A DNA stretch of 60,024 bases, taken from CAYUNW01 sp964446235. GTDB taxonomy: Bacteria > Patescibacteriota > Microgenomatia > 2-02-FULL-39-11. The notes below the pieces were generated by a model that worked only from the letters and a program-made list of their open reading frames with translations, had not been told where the DNA came from and made no database searches. The number at the start of each line of letters is the position of its first letter. Position 1 is the stretch's first letter. Position numbers and translations under genes: made by a program. The stretch spans positions 1 to 60,024 of the forward strand of contig CAYUNW010000006.1 of the NCBI GenBank assembly GCA_964446235.1. The letters run 5' to 3'. Shown piece after piece: positions 35,665-43,512 of the stretch.

Positions 35665-36471
35665 ATGAATAGAAATTCTCACATCGCCTATCTTACCTTC
35701 TCTGGATTTAATATCAAAATATTATTTAATAAAAGTGAATCTCAATATTCAAGAAATCATCTAATAAAACAAATTAATGATTGTTATTTGAATTTTTTTA
35801 TTCAAAATAAACCTACACATATTGACTATAAAATTTCATTTGTTGAGAAATATCATTTCCCTTATATTTTAAATTCTCTTCCTCAATTTGGTGTTAATCC
35901 AATTTATAAAATAATTACAACAGGGCATATTGAAACTTATTACGAAATTAGTTTAATTCATTTTCAAAATATATTAAGGCAGATTATTCTAAATCTTCTC
36001 AATACCCACAATGGTTTTTTATTACATTGTTCGGCTGTAAAAAAAAGAGGGAAAGCGATTATTTTTTTAGGTAAATCAGGAGAAGGAAAATCAACTATTA
36101 TCAATTTGCTTAAAAAAAAATACACTCCATTAGCAGAAGATACTGGTATTATAAGAAAAATTAAAAATCAATTTTATTTTTACCAATCTCCTTTTACAGA
36201 TTCTGATTATTGGTTCCCTAAAGGATACGCAAAAATAAATATTTCTAAAATAATTTTTCTGAGAAAATCGCATATCAATAAATCAAAAAGAGTCAAGAAT
36301 TATATGAAAATCCTAAAAAAATTATCTGACCAAGTTATATCGAATAATCAAAAATCATTCAATAAAAAAATTATCTTAGAATTTCTCAAAGAAAATCGGT
36401 TAAATTTTTATTGCTTTCAATTTAAAAATGAAGTATCAGCTGTACAAAAATATTTTAAATACAATTTCTAA
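35665..36471 (+). CDS. HPr-kinase-like P-loop protein of the RiPP locus
   Basis: 268 aa. The central motif set is that of HPr kinase-like proteins of peptide clusters: GFLLHCSAVKKRGKAIIFLG with Walker A GKSGEGKST (136-144), then PLAEDTGII with the acidic residue. It is shorter than true HPr kinases and lacks the N-terminal HprK domain. Homologues in lasso-peptide clusters phosphorylate a serine of the precursor (paeninodin type) or have unknown roles. It is encoded head-to-tail against the precursor gene: their stop codons are 1 nt apart. Kinase activity on the 60-aa peptide is an inference. Confidence 0.7.
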   Translation: MNRNSHIAYLTFSGFNIKILFNKSESQYSRNHLIKQINDCYLNFFIQNKPTHIDYKISFVEKYHFPYILNSLPQFGVNPIYKIITTGHIETYYEISLIHFQNILRQIILNLLNTHNGFLLHCSAVKKRGKAIIFLGKSGEGKSTIINLLKKKYTPLAEDTGIIRKIKNQFYFYQSPFTDSDYWFPKGYAKINISKIIFLRKSHINKSKRVKNYMKILKKLSDQVISNNQKSFNKKIILEFLKENRLNFYCFQFKNEVSAVQKYFKYNF

Positions 36472-36472
36472 C

Positions 36473-36655
36473 TTATACAACCTTATTATTAGAACAACAA
36501 TTACCACTAGCTAAATATGTATCTCCTAAAAGATTCTCTCCCGTTAAAGAATCAAATGAATTCTTAAAACGATCAAAACCAGGATTAAAATAACCAATTG
36601 ATAATTGTTCTTTAGTAATTCTTGGCTTCTGATAATTTAATTTTTTTTTCTTCAT
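36473..36655 (-). CDS. Candidate RiPP precursor peptide
   Basis: 60 aa. A basic N-terminus (MKKKKLN) is followed by YQKPRI (8-13), which resembles the YxxP-type leader motif bound by RRE domains in lasso and related pathways. The middle is helical (residues 14-35). The C-terminal third contains S50, C53, C54, S55 in ASGNCCSNN, plus T38, T46, S33 and S36: candidates for azoline formation by YcaO. No double-glycine cleavage site. Start ATG overlaps the stop of the preceding gene (ATGA), implying translational coupling. It is the last gene of the ycaO operon. No match to a known precursor is claimed. Confidence 0.6.
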   Translation of the reverse strand: MKKKKLNYQKPRITKEQLSIGYFNPGFDRFKNSFDSLTGENLLGDTYLASGNCCSNNKVV

Positions 36656-37203
36656 TCTGTCTTAATAATGTTTAATTCTATTAGATTGTCTTCCCAATTA
36701 GCTGATTTACTATCATAAATTGCTTTCATAACAATTCTATCACCTTTTCGTAATTCAGATAATTCAAGATTTTTACCATTTATTTTTTGAGTAATTCTAA
36801 TTTTATTTAAATCTTTTTGTAAAAAGTAAAAAGGTACTCCTTCCGAATTCATGTCTTTTGCAATTAAGAATTTCAGTTTATAATCGACTTTATCAATTGG
36901 TGTAACGCCTCCTTTAGTATCTATTTCTAAAATATTTCCGGAAATCTGAATTATTTGCTGTGCATACTCAATAATTCCAGAATTTACGAATATACTATAA
37001 AACCTATTTAAATATTCTTCTTTTGATACTTTTTTATTATTATCCCCAGTGATTTCTACACGTGAAATTGTAGGATTTACAGAACTTTTAATATTTTGGT
37101 ATATTTGTTTATTATTATAAAAATACAAAATTATTAATTCTATTATTGAAATAATAACCATTATTACTAAGAAAATATAAATAAAATTGCTTTGATATTT
37201 CAT
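36652..37203 (-). CDS. Membrane-anchored protein of the RiPP operon, unknown function
   Basis: 183 aa. One N-terminal transmembrane helix (about 8-29, IYIFLVIMVIISIIELIILY) and a ~150-residue domain expected outside the cytoplasm, with no cysteines. The domain has a beta-rich stretch (KVDYKLKFLIAKD, then KNLELSELRKGDRIVMKAIY) that could be an OB-like fold. It is placed between sagB (17 nt gap) and the precursor gene (4-nt overlap). It might serve in export, immunity or as a scaffold; no evidence separates these. No recognisable peptidase or transporter motif. Confidence 0.5.
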   Translation of the reverse strand: MKYQSNFIYIFLVIMVIISIIELIILYFYNNKQIYQNIKSSVNPTISRVEITGDNNKKVSKEEYLNRFYSIFVNSGIIEYAQQIIQISGNILEIDTKGGVTPIDKVDYKLKFLIAKDMNSEGVPFYFLQKDLNKIRITQKINGKNLELSELRKGDRIVMKAIYDSKSANWEDNLIELNIIKTE

Positions 37204-37219
37204 TCTTTTAGCTTATAAA

Positions 37220-37987
37220 TTATAACTTTTTTTCCCCAATTGCAAAAGCATATAACACAGCTTCACTGAATCCGTCTATATCTATCAATTTATTGATTTT
37301 ATTATCATAATAACCATCAATACCACAACAATTTAATCTCAAATTACTAGCAACTAAATATATATTTTGACCTATATGTCCAGTTTCTATAAGAATCTGT
37401 TTATACCCTCTATTTCCATACTTTACAACATTCCTTTTAAAAATTGCTGAAATTAAAATTATAAATGAACAGTCAGTCCAATCATAAACAAAACATTTTC
37501 TTAACATTTTTTTTTCGATATCATCTATTCTTTCTATAGAGTGATTTAAAATGTAATAATGATAAATTCCATTAATCAACTGAGAATTATTAGCAATTAC
37601 ATAAGTTTCTAAGGGATATCTTGCTCCTGCAGATGGGTAAAATCTTCTCGTAGAATTTTTATTAAATGGACTAATTAAACCTAAACTATAATATAAAAGA
37701 GTGCTAATTTTTTGAATCGTTACAGGTTTCGAATCAAAATCTCGTGAGGATTCTCGTTCTAATAATATTTTTTTAAATGATAACTTAGTGTCCAGCTTTG
37801 GTTTTGGAAGCATAATTTGAGGAAATCTATTATATGCTTTGTAATATATTGTTTCCCAACTTATTGGAACTTGTTTATTATTTTTTTTATATTCATCTAT
37901 TTTATTTAAAAATATATCTTTATGAAATTGTTGATATTTTTCTATTGGTTTGTTTAATAGTTTGGATATATTAAACTTTTGGTTCAT
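37220..37987 (-). CDS. SagB-type FMN dehydrogenase (azoline oxidase-like)
   Basis: 255 aa of the nitroreductase superfamily, SagB/ThcOx branch. Diagnostic segments: ERESSRDFD (77-85), RRFYPSAGARYP (114-125), RGYKQILIETGHIGQN (193-208) and the C-terminal LIDIDGFSEAVLYAFAIGE. Enzymes of this branch oxidise thiazolines/oxazolines made by YcaO proteins to thiazoles/oxazoles using FMN. Its ATG overlaps the stop of ycaO (ATGA), so both are translated from one mRNA. This partnership is the strongest evidence that the YcaO acts on Cys/Ser/Thr of a peptide rather than making a thioamide. Confidence 0.8.
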   Translation of the reverse strand: MNQKFNISKLLNKPIEKYQQFHKDIFLNKIDEYKKNNKQVPISWETIYYKAYNRFPQIMLPKPKLDTKLSFKKILLERESSRDFDSKPVTIQKISTLLYYSLGLISPFNKNSTRRFYPSAGARYPLETYVIANNSQLINGIYHYYILNHSIERIDDIEKKMLRKCFVYDWTDCSFIILISAIFKRNVVKYGNRGYKQILIETGHIGQNIYLVASNLRLNCCGIDGYYDNKINKLIDIDGFSEAVLYAFAIGEKKL

Positions 37988-39273
37988 ACAAAAGGATGTG
38001 GAATTTTGTTAATGTTAAACTGATTCTGACCAAAAAAATATGCTGTAGATTTCAATCTTTCAAAACCAAATCGAAGCGGATGTTCTTTTGATGTTAAATA
38101 CAAAGGTTGCATTCCAGGTATTATTGCTTTTATTACCTCATGCCCTACGTCCTTAAAGAATGGGAGTGTTAAATTAACATAATAAATATTAAATTTATTT
38201 CTTTTTATTGTATCAACTAACTTTGTAAATTCATTTGATTTATTACTTATCTTGTTATAAATAACTTTTTGTTTATAATCCTGTTTTAATAAAAAATCTA
38301 ATTTTTTTACCATATTTTTATTACTCCAAAATAAACCTCTTCTTAATTTAATATCTATATTTGAAAAATCAAATCTTGGATTATTTGAACCTTCTCGCAT
38401 ATACGCATATCTTATCCACATCCGTTCACTAAATGCTTCTTCTATGCAACCGATTATCGTATCAATCTCTAAGAAACCGGCTTTTGCTCCTACTGACACC
38501 CATGGTTTTACACCACTACGATCAATAATTATTGCAATATAAACTGGAATATTGATATCATTCTTTGCATCAAATACATATAGTTCTAAATTATATTTTT
38601 TAAAGGTCATTAAAATATTTTTTAGTTTGGATGATTTTACTAGACTTAAATTTATTTTTGGAATTGGAATTTTATTAAGATACATTGTCATTACGGCATC
38701 CCTTTCCACAATTTCATATAAACCATGTGTTAACGCTTCTTTAATGCTAAAACCACCTGCCGCACCTGTACTGATAAATGGAGATAACTGTACCTCATTC
38801 TGTATTAGAGAATAATTTAAAAATACTAATTGTGCAGGGATATAACAATCTGTATTATTATATAAATTTGTTCCTTTAATCCAACCAAATGCTAGATCTT
38901 GAATATGTTTGAAATGTCTATAAATAGAAGGATTCAATATGTTTCCCTTTTTTTTAAATTGATTATAACTACCATAAATTACTTGACTATTTGTATAACT
39001 GAATAAACTAGCACGTTCAATTATTTCGCTAATACATTTCATTAAAGCAAAAGCTCTAGATGAATATGAAACTCCAGAAGACGATATGTTTTTTGTATTG
39101 CTGGAATATCCACTTTTTATCAAAACATTTAATTTATCGTTCAAAATTGCTGCATATGCATAAAATTTAGGTTCATCATAAAAAAGAGAATCATATGAAT
39201 ATAAATCCTTTAAAAAATTATTTGAAGTTAAAATTGAAATTAATCTTTTAATATTTTTCTCGATCATATCCAT
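37984..39273 (-). CDS. YcaO-domain azoline-forming cyclodehydratase
   Basis: 429 aa from ATG 39273. ATP/Mg-binding glutamates appear as SEIIER (82-87), LYEIVERDA (185-193) and EEAFSER (278-284); IIPGMQPLY (384-392) is the usual YcaO core. The protein ends KIPHPFV, with a PxP near the C-terminus, the hallmark of azoline-forming YcaOs. No E1/ThiF-like partner or TfuA gene is adjacent. A longer frame to 39543 adds ~90 hydrophobic residues antisense to the neighbouring gene and is rejected. A -10 (TATTAT) lies 8 nt before the ATG, so it may be leaderless. Strong AT bias suggests recent acquisition. Confidence 0.8.
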   Translation of the reverse strand: MDMIEKNIKRLISILTSNNFLKDLYSYDSLFYDEPKFYAYAAILNDKLNVLIKSGYSSNTKNISSSGVSYSSRAFALMKCISEIIERASLFSYTNSQVIYGSYNQFKKKGNILNPSIYRHFKHIQDLAFGWIKGTNLYNNTDCYIPAQLVFLNYSLIQNEVQLSPFISTGAAGGFSIKEALTHGLYEIVERDAVMTMYLNKIPIPKINLSLVKSSKLKNILMTFKKYNLELYVFDAKNDINIPVYIAIIIDRSGVKPWVSVGAKAGFLEIDTIIGCIEEAFSERMWIRYAYMREGSNNPRFDFSNIDIKLRRGLFWSNKNMVKKLDFLLKQDYKQKVIYNKISNKSNEFTKLVDTIKRNKFNIYYVNLTLPFFKDVGHEVIKAIIPGMQPLYLTSKEHPLRFGFERLKSTAYFFGQNQFNINKIPHPFV

Positions 39274-39281
39274 ATAAGTAT

Positions 39282-39287
39282 ATAATA
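39282..39287 (-). promoter_or_regulatory. -10 element of the ycaO operon
   Basis: Minus strand TATTAT (39287-39282), 8 nt before the chosen ATG. No clear -35 at 16-18 nt. If used, the ycaO mRNA would have essentially no 5' leader. Confidence 0.35.
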
Positions 39288-39319
39288 ATGAAAGAAATGT
39301 TTTTAATAAGAACAAAAGT

Positions 39320-39376
39320 AAAAAATCGATTACAATTAACAATACTGAAAAATCTGTTATAATAAAACGATTTTTT
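39320..39376 (+). promoter_or_regulatory. Hairpin and promoter region before the S-component-like gene
   Basis: A 9-bp perfect inverted repeat AAAAAATCG (39320-39328) with CGATTTTTT (39368-39376) ends just before the SD (GAAAGGAG) of the gene at 39392. A TATAAT (39358-39363) lies in the 39-nt loop, preceded by a weak TTAACA (39336-39341), so the repeat may be an operator rather than an RNA hairpin. Confidence 0.4.
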
Positions 39377-39391
39377 GAAAGGAGTATACAT

Positions 39392-40051
39392 ATGAACAAA
39401 AATAAAATTATTTTAATAGGAATATTTACATCTCTTTTATATATCGCATTACAAATTCCATTTTCTATAGTTTTAGGATCCAATACCAAATTCACTCTTT
39501 TTGATTTCACTGCTCCGGCTGCAGGGGCGTTCCTGACAACCATACCGGGAATAATTTCTGTATTACTTGCCCAGCTTGCAAATATTTTTATTCATAAATC
39601 CTCACTGGAACCGGCTACTTTTATCCGTATCATTCCAACGCTTTATGGAGTTTTTTATTTTGCCAAAAAAAGAACAGTCAACCCGGTTATTCCACTTTTG
39701 GCAATAGCAGCTTTCAACCTGCATCCAATCGGAAGATCTGCTTGGCAATATTCTATGTTTTGGTTTATTCCCTTGATTGCTCATTTTTTCAGGAAAAATC
39801 TCTTTTTCCGAAGTCTTGGAGCAACTTTTGCTGCTCATTCAGTAGGTGGAGCATTATGGGTGTGGACATTTGGATTATCCCAAAATATCTGGTTGTCTCT
39901 TATACCGCAAACGGCTATGGAAAGAACTCTATTTGCCAGCGGAATTGCTGTCAGTTTCCTGATTGCCACCAATTTCTTCAGGATTTTGGATAAAATCCAA
40001 GTTTTGAAGGAAATCATTCTGGAAAAACGATATTTGCTGAAAAAACCGTAA
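39392..40051 (+). CDS. ECF-transporter S-component-like membrane protein
   Basis: 219 aa with six hydrophobic segments. The arrangement KIILIGIFTSLLYIALQIPF followed by a loop and AGAFLTTIPGIISVLLAQLANIF resembles substrate-binding (S) components of energy-coupling-factor vitamin importers. No arginine-rich or ligand motif identifies a vitamin, and no EcfA/EcfT genes are in the window. It is transcribed away from ycaO, with SD GAAAGGAG 7 nt before ATG. Its base composition is closer to the genome average than the RiPP genes, so it probably marks the edge of the island. Confidence 0.5.
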   Translation: MNKNKIILIGIFTSLLYIALQIPFSIVLGSNTKFTLFDFTAPAAGAFLTTIPGIISVLLAQLANIFIHKSSLEPATFIRIIPTLYGVFYFAKKRTVNPVIPLLAIAAFNLHPIGRSAWQYSMFWFIPLIAHFFRKNLFFRSLGATFAAHSVGGALWVWTFGLSQNIWLSLIPQTAMERTLFASGIAVSFLIATNFFRILDKIQVLKEIILEKRYLLKKP

Positions 40052-40109
40052 TAAGCAATAAACAATAAGACGAAAATTTGTAAAAAATGACTTTTTTTCT
40101 CTATAAAGT

Positions 40110-40709
40110 TTAATTAAACTTATTCATCGCTGCCTGTTCACCTTTGTCCAAAATTGTACTTAATGCTTCTACTCCTTTTTTCACCAGTTTTTTATTATCC
40201 CCACCCTCCCGATCACGGAATTTGGAAAGAACGAAGTTTTTCACCAATCTTCTTGATAGATTGACATCGGTACTTTTGGTTGTATCCAAACGCCCCCTTC
40301 CTATTCCTAACCTCACTCTCACGAAATCATCTGTTTTCAATTCTTTGATAATGGATTGCACTCCTCTATGTCCTGCTGAGGCTCCGCCACGCCTGATTCT
40401 CACCTTTCCCAAAGGCAGATCTATATCATCGTGAACAACAATGATATTTTTTGGTTCGATTTTGTAGTACGAAACAACTCTTTGTACCGCCATGCCTGAA
40501 AGATTCATATAGGTAGTTGGTTTGATAAGAAAAATATCTTTCAAATGGGAAATGTCACATGCTAGTTTTTCTTCTTTTCTCCATGCTTTTATTGAAGAAA
40601 AAAGCGATAACTTTGCTTTGACAAACTTATCTACTACAGAAAAACCGATATTATGTCTGGTATCCTTATATTTATCTCCTGGATTTCCTAATCCTACTAT
40701 AAGATGCAT
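40110..40709 (-). CDS. pth: Peptidyl-tRNA hydrolase
   Basis: 199 aa. The motif GLGNPGDKYKDTRHNIGF contains the conserved N and catalytic H; VVHDDIDLPLGKVRIR supplies the aspartate, and GGASAGHRGVQSI is the third signature. It releases peptides from peptidyl-tRNA that drops off ribosomes. SD GGAGATG lies just before the ATG. Single gene between two AT-rich gaps; converges with the S-component-like gene. Confidence 0.95.
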   Translation of the reverse strand: MHLIVGLGNPGDKYKDTRHNIGFSVVDKFVKAKLSLFSSIKAWRKEEKLACDISHLKDIFLIKPTTYMNLSGMAVQRVVSYYKIEPKNIIVVHDDIDLPLGKVRIRRGGASAGHRGVQSIIKELKTDDFVRVRLGIGRGRLDTTKSTDVNLSRRLVKNFVLSKFRDREGGDNKKLVKKGVEALSTILDKGEQAAMNKFN

Positions 40710-40765
40710 AAAACATCTCCTTTCTTGATAAATTTTCCAAATTGTAAATCTAATTATTCAAATAT

Positions 40766-41401
40766 TCAATTTCTCTGTAATATTTCAATTACCTGACTAT
40801 CTTCCACTTGAGCAAAATCATGATAAAACTGGCCTACAGCTTGGAAATCAACCGGTATCTCAATAGCTATTACCTCGTCAAAAACTTTCTTAAGCTTCTG
40901 ATAAATATCCTTGGAAATGACTCCAACTGCTAAAACTATTTTCCATTCAGCATTTGAATTCCTCAAATGACTGCCCGCTGTTAATGCTGTAGCACCGGTT
41001 GCCACTCCATCATCAACAATTATTGCTGTTTTGTAATCACTTAATTTATCAAAAGTCGGTTTAATTTGGAATTTATCTGTATAATCTTTCAAAATTTTTG
41101 ATTTTAAATCAATTTCTCCGGCCAAATACTTTTCGCCAACTCCTAGTTTATTCACCATCTCCCAGTCAATATAATTTTCCCCGCCAAAAGTTACGGCTCC
41201 CAATGCCAATTCAGGATTATTTGGAGCACTAATTTTTTTTATTATAAACGGGATAAGCGGTAATTTTAAAGTTTCTGCTATCACTTCCCCAACCACGATA
41301 CCTCCTCTAAGCAATGCCAAAATACACGGCTTTTCAAATCTCATACCGGAAATTTTTTCAGCCAATAACGTTCCGGCATGAACCCTATTTTTAAATATCA
41401 T
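40766..41401 (-). CDS. Phosphoribosyltransferase-family protein
   Basis: 211 aa. PRPP-binding loop AIIVDDGVATGATALTAG (about 128-145) and the N-terminal LALLRGGIVVGEVIAETL pattern, as in type I phosphoribosyltransferases, with DFAQVEDSQVIEIL at the end. It resembles the stand-alone, broadly distributed family often annotated as a phosphoribosyltransferase of unknown base. It starts immediately after (4 nt) the downstream small membrane protein gene's upstream region and likely shares its transcript. Confidence 0.75.
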   Translation of the reverse strand: MIFKNRVHAGTLLAEKISGMRFEKPCILALLRGGIVVGEVIAETLKLPLIPFIIKKISAPNNPELALGAVTFGGENYIDWEMVNKLGVGEKYLAGEIDLKSKILKDYTDKFQIKPTFDKLSDYKTAIIVDDGVATGATALTAGSHLRNSNAEWKIVLAVGVISKDIYQKLKKVFDEVIAIEIPVDFQAVGQFYHDFAQVEDSQVIEILQRN

Positions 41402-41405
41402 GACT

Positions 41406-41750
41406 TTATTTCAACTTACCAAGCTGTTTTACCGCAAATTCACCTATATAAGGCAGTTTATACATTTCTCCACTGTATGCTTTGTACATAAGTACTAACC
41501 ATAAAATGAAGGATAAAAGCATTAATAATGGAGAAAGTATTATAGCAAGAATCCAGCCGAGAACCGGGATAATTCCTAATGCCACATTTATAATGAAAAA
41601 TGCACCAAATAGTACAGTTGATTGCATCGCATGAAATCTGACAAATGCACTTTTCTTTTCGATTAAAAGCAAAATCACTCCAGTCACAGGACCCAAAAGA
41701 TATGCTAAAGCACCTTTCATTTTATCGTCACCATTTACTGTTTGAACCAT
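41406..41750 (-). CDS. DUF4870-like small membrane protein
   Basis: 114 aa, three to four hydrophobic segments: ALAYLLGPVTGVILLLIEKK, a central FHAMQSTVLFGAFFIINVALG and a C-terminal helix pair. The FVRFHAMQS motif is typical of the DUF4870/Tic20-like small membrane proteins. Function unknown. It is followed 4 nt later by the phosphoribosyltransferase gene in the same orientation. SD GGGAGGTGAT lies upstream of the ATG. Confidence 0.65.
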   Translation of the reverse strand: MVQTVNGDDKMKGALAYLLGPVTGVILLLIEKKSAFVRFHAMQSTVLFGAFFIINVALGIIPVLGWILAIILSPLLMLLSFILWLVLMYKAYSGEMYKLPYIGEFAVKQLGKLK

Positions 41751-41801
41751 TAGATATCACCTCCCTTCTTATTCAAATTTAACAAATATCAAAAGTGACC
41801 G

Positions 41802-42539
41802 TCAAGCGGATTTTATACCGGCAAATAAATCTGTTTCGTTATTTTCAGTCTTACCTATCCCGCGTGACATATGCAGAATATAATGATCAATTTTAGGATT
41901 GACACTATTCCATTTGATCAAATTTTCGACATCCTGCCACTGGCTTTTGTGTTCCTGCATGGCATCCTTTTTAATATTCCATACGCTTGAATAATCAATC
42001 CTTGTGCTAATCTCTTTCTGATCATAACCTTGCGGGAAATATATGAAATATTTATCCAGTCTTTTTTCTCTGTTTTCTTTAGGTATACAGTAATAATAAA
42101 GTTTATGACCGATATTTGTATTTATAAATGCATATGTAGTAGTTAAAGATACCACAATATGATCAATATGTCCGGATACGCCTTTTTGATCCAACGTCAG
42201 AACCACTTGAGGCTGAAATGTATTTATTTTATCTCTTATTTTCCCCGCCAGTAAATGATAATTGGCATTTGAAAGATAACCGTCGGTAAAACCTAAAAAT
42301 TCCACGCTTCTAACACCTAATATTTTTGCAGAATTTATCAATTCTTTTTCCCTAATATGCTGGATCTTCACTTTTTCACCTTTTTGGAATTTGACTTTTT
42401 CATGCAATAAACCGCTTTCCCCTTTTGTAGCGGAAAGTAAATGTATTTCAACGCCTTTTTTGGCATAATAGGCTATCGTTCCACCTGGACCAAACGCTTC
42501 ATCATCAGGATGGGCTGTAACTACAAGTAATTTCTTCAT
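41802..42539 (-). CDS. PIG-L/LmbE-family deacetylase
   Basis: 245 aa. Zinc motif VVTAHPDDEAFGPGGTI (AHPDDE) near the N-terminus and the second histidine site HIDHIVVSLTT near residue 125. The family removes N-acetyl groups from sugar conjugates (GlcNAc-phosphatidylinositol, mycothiol precursor, bacillithiol). In this place, 5 nt after a FemAB-like gene and near several glycosyltransferases, a role in surface-glycan modification is plausible. Confidence 0.9.
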   Translation of the reverse strand: MKKLLVVTAHPDDEAFGPGGTIAYYAKKGVEIHLLSATKGESGLLHEKVKFQKGEKVKIQHIREKELINSAKILGVRSVEFLGFTDGYLSNANYHLLAGKIRDKINTFQPQVVLTLDQKGVSGHIDHIVVSLTTTYAFINTNIGHKLYYYCIPKENREKRLDKYFIYFPQGYDQKEISTRIDYSSVWNIKKDAMQEHKSQWQDVENLIKWNSVNPKIDHYILHMSRGIGKTENNETDLFAGIKSA

Positions 42540-42544
42540 ATTAT

Positions 42545-43504
42545 TTAGAGTATGAATTCGTATAGTTTATTATCTTTTGCGCCCAAATCGTATTTATATC
42601 TCTCGTTTCCCCTTAAAAAATCGAATTTTTTTGCACCTTGTTCTATTGCTTTTTTTATTGCATATGCTTTAAGCAATAATCCCGGAGAAAGGTGCCGGTA
42701 ATTTGGATCGTACCCGGAATTATACAATAATACTTCATCTTTATATTGAAATGTAATTATAGCGGCAATGTTTATATCTTCGATTTTTAAAAAACAGAGA
42801 CTTGCTAATTTTTCCTTTAAAAGATGCATTAACAAATTCCTGAAAAATAGCTCCATCTCTTCTGACAAAAATCCGCTCTTTTTTTCGCTAGATAACTTCA
42901 TCAGTCTTAAAAACTCATCAAAATCTCTTGCATCACCTTCGAAACAAACCTTAAAAGCGTTCTCATTCTCTAATCTTCTTATTTTTCTTTTCAATTCATG
43001 TCGCGCTTTACGGCCTAAACCAGTTAGATACTCTTCCCAAGTTTTTGGTAAATCTATATAAGGAGCTGTGTCAATCTCTTTTATCAATTTGGTATGCTCT
43101 GACAGAATCTTAAAACTGGGCGAGTCTTGTCTAATAAAACTGAGATTAATATTTTTGTTTTTATACTTATCGTTATTTTTTAGCTCATCTAAAATTTCCC
43201 GCCATACCAACTTATAATCATTTTCTTTAGCAATAATATCTGCATAGTCTGTGACGATGTTTTCCCCGGCTACGAAAGATGTACCTGCAAATTCAATATA
43301 ATCTTTACTTTCAACCAAACTTGCTATACCTATCAGAATATCTTTGTGAAATACCTCAAAAACATCTGTATCTTTATGGAAATTTTCTGTCCAAAGTGTT
43401 TGCCAAATAAATGTCTGAAAAAATGTCCCGCACGTGGAATTTTGAAGTAATTTACTCCATCCATCATGATTTCGATACTTAATTAATTTCTGAATATTTA
43501 CCAT
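42545..43504 (-). CDS. FemAB/CelD-like GNAT-fold acyltransferase
   Basis: 319 aa. An N-terminal FEM-like part (TFFQTFIWQTLW) and a C-terminal acyltransferase domain with GLGRKARHELKRKIRRL, YNSGYDPNYRHLSPGLLLKAYAI and the ending KKFDFLRGNERYKYDLG, typical of the BioF2-like/CelD acetyltransferase family tied to exopolysaccharide and cell-wall synthesis. The substrate is unknown. It lies between the PIG-L deacetylase gene (5 nt) and endonuclease Q (8 nt), all same strand, so one transcript is likely. Confidence 0.8.
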   Translation of the reverse strand: MVNIQKLIKYRNHDGWSKLLQNSTCGTFFQTFIWQTLWTENFHKDTDVFEVFHKDILIGIASLVESKDYIEFAGTSFVAGENIVTDYADIIAKENDYKLVWREILDELKNNDKYKNKNINLSFIRQDSPSFKILSEHTKLIKEIDTAPYIDLPKTWEEYLTGLGRKARHELKRKIRRLENENAFKVCFEGDARDFDEFLRLMKLSSEKKSGFLSEEMELFFRNLLMHLLKEKLASLCFLKIEDINIAAIITFQYKDEVLLYNSGYDPNYRHLSPGLLLKAYAIKKAIEQGAKKFDFLRGNERYKYDLGAKDNKLYEFIL

Positions 43505-43512
43505 ATCTATAA

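Noticed and set aside
35665..39273. Lasso-peptide cluster
   Set aside because: Although the HPr-kinase-like protein and the YxxP-like motif occur in lasso loci, there is no asparagine-synthetase-like cyclase and no transglutaminase-like leader protease next to the precursor. YcaO and SagB point to azole chemistry instead.
39274..39543. N-terminal extension of the YcaO frame by about 90 hydrophobic residues
   Set aside because: It overlaps the divergent S-component-like gene and the intergenic promoter region. YcaO homology starts after the ATG at 39273, which has its own -10 element.
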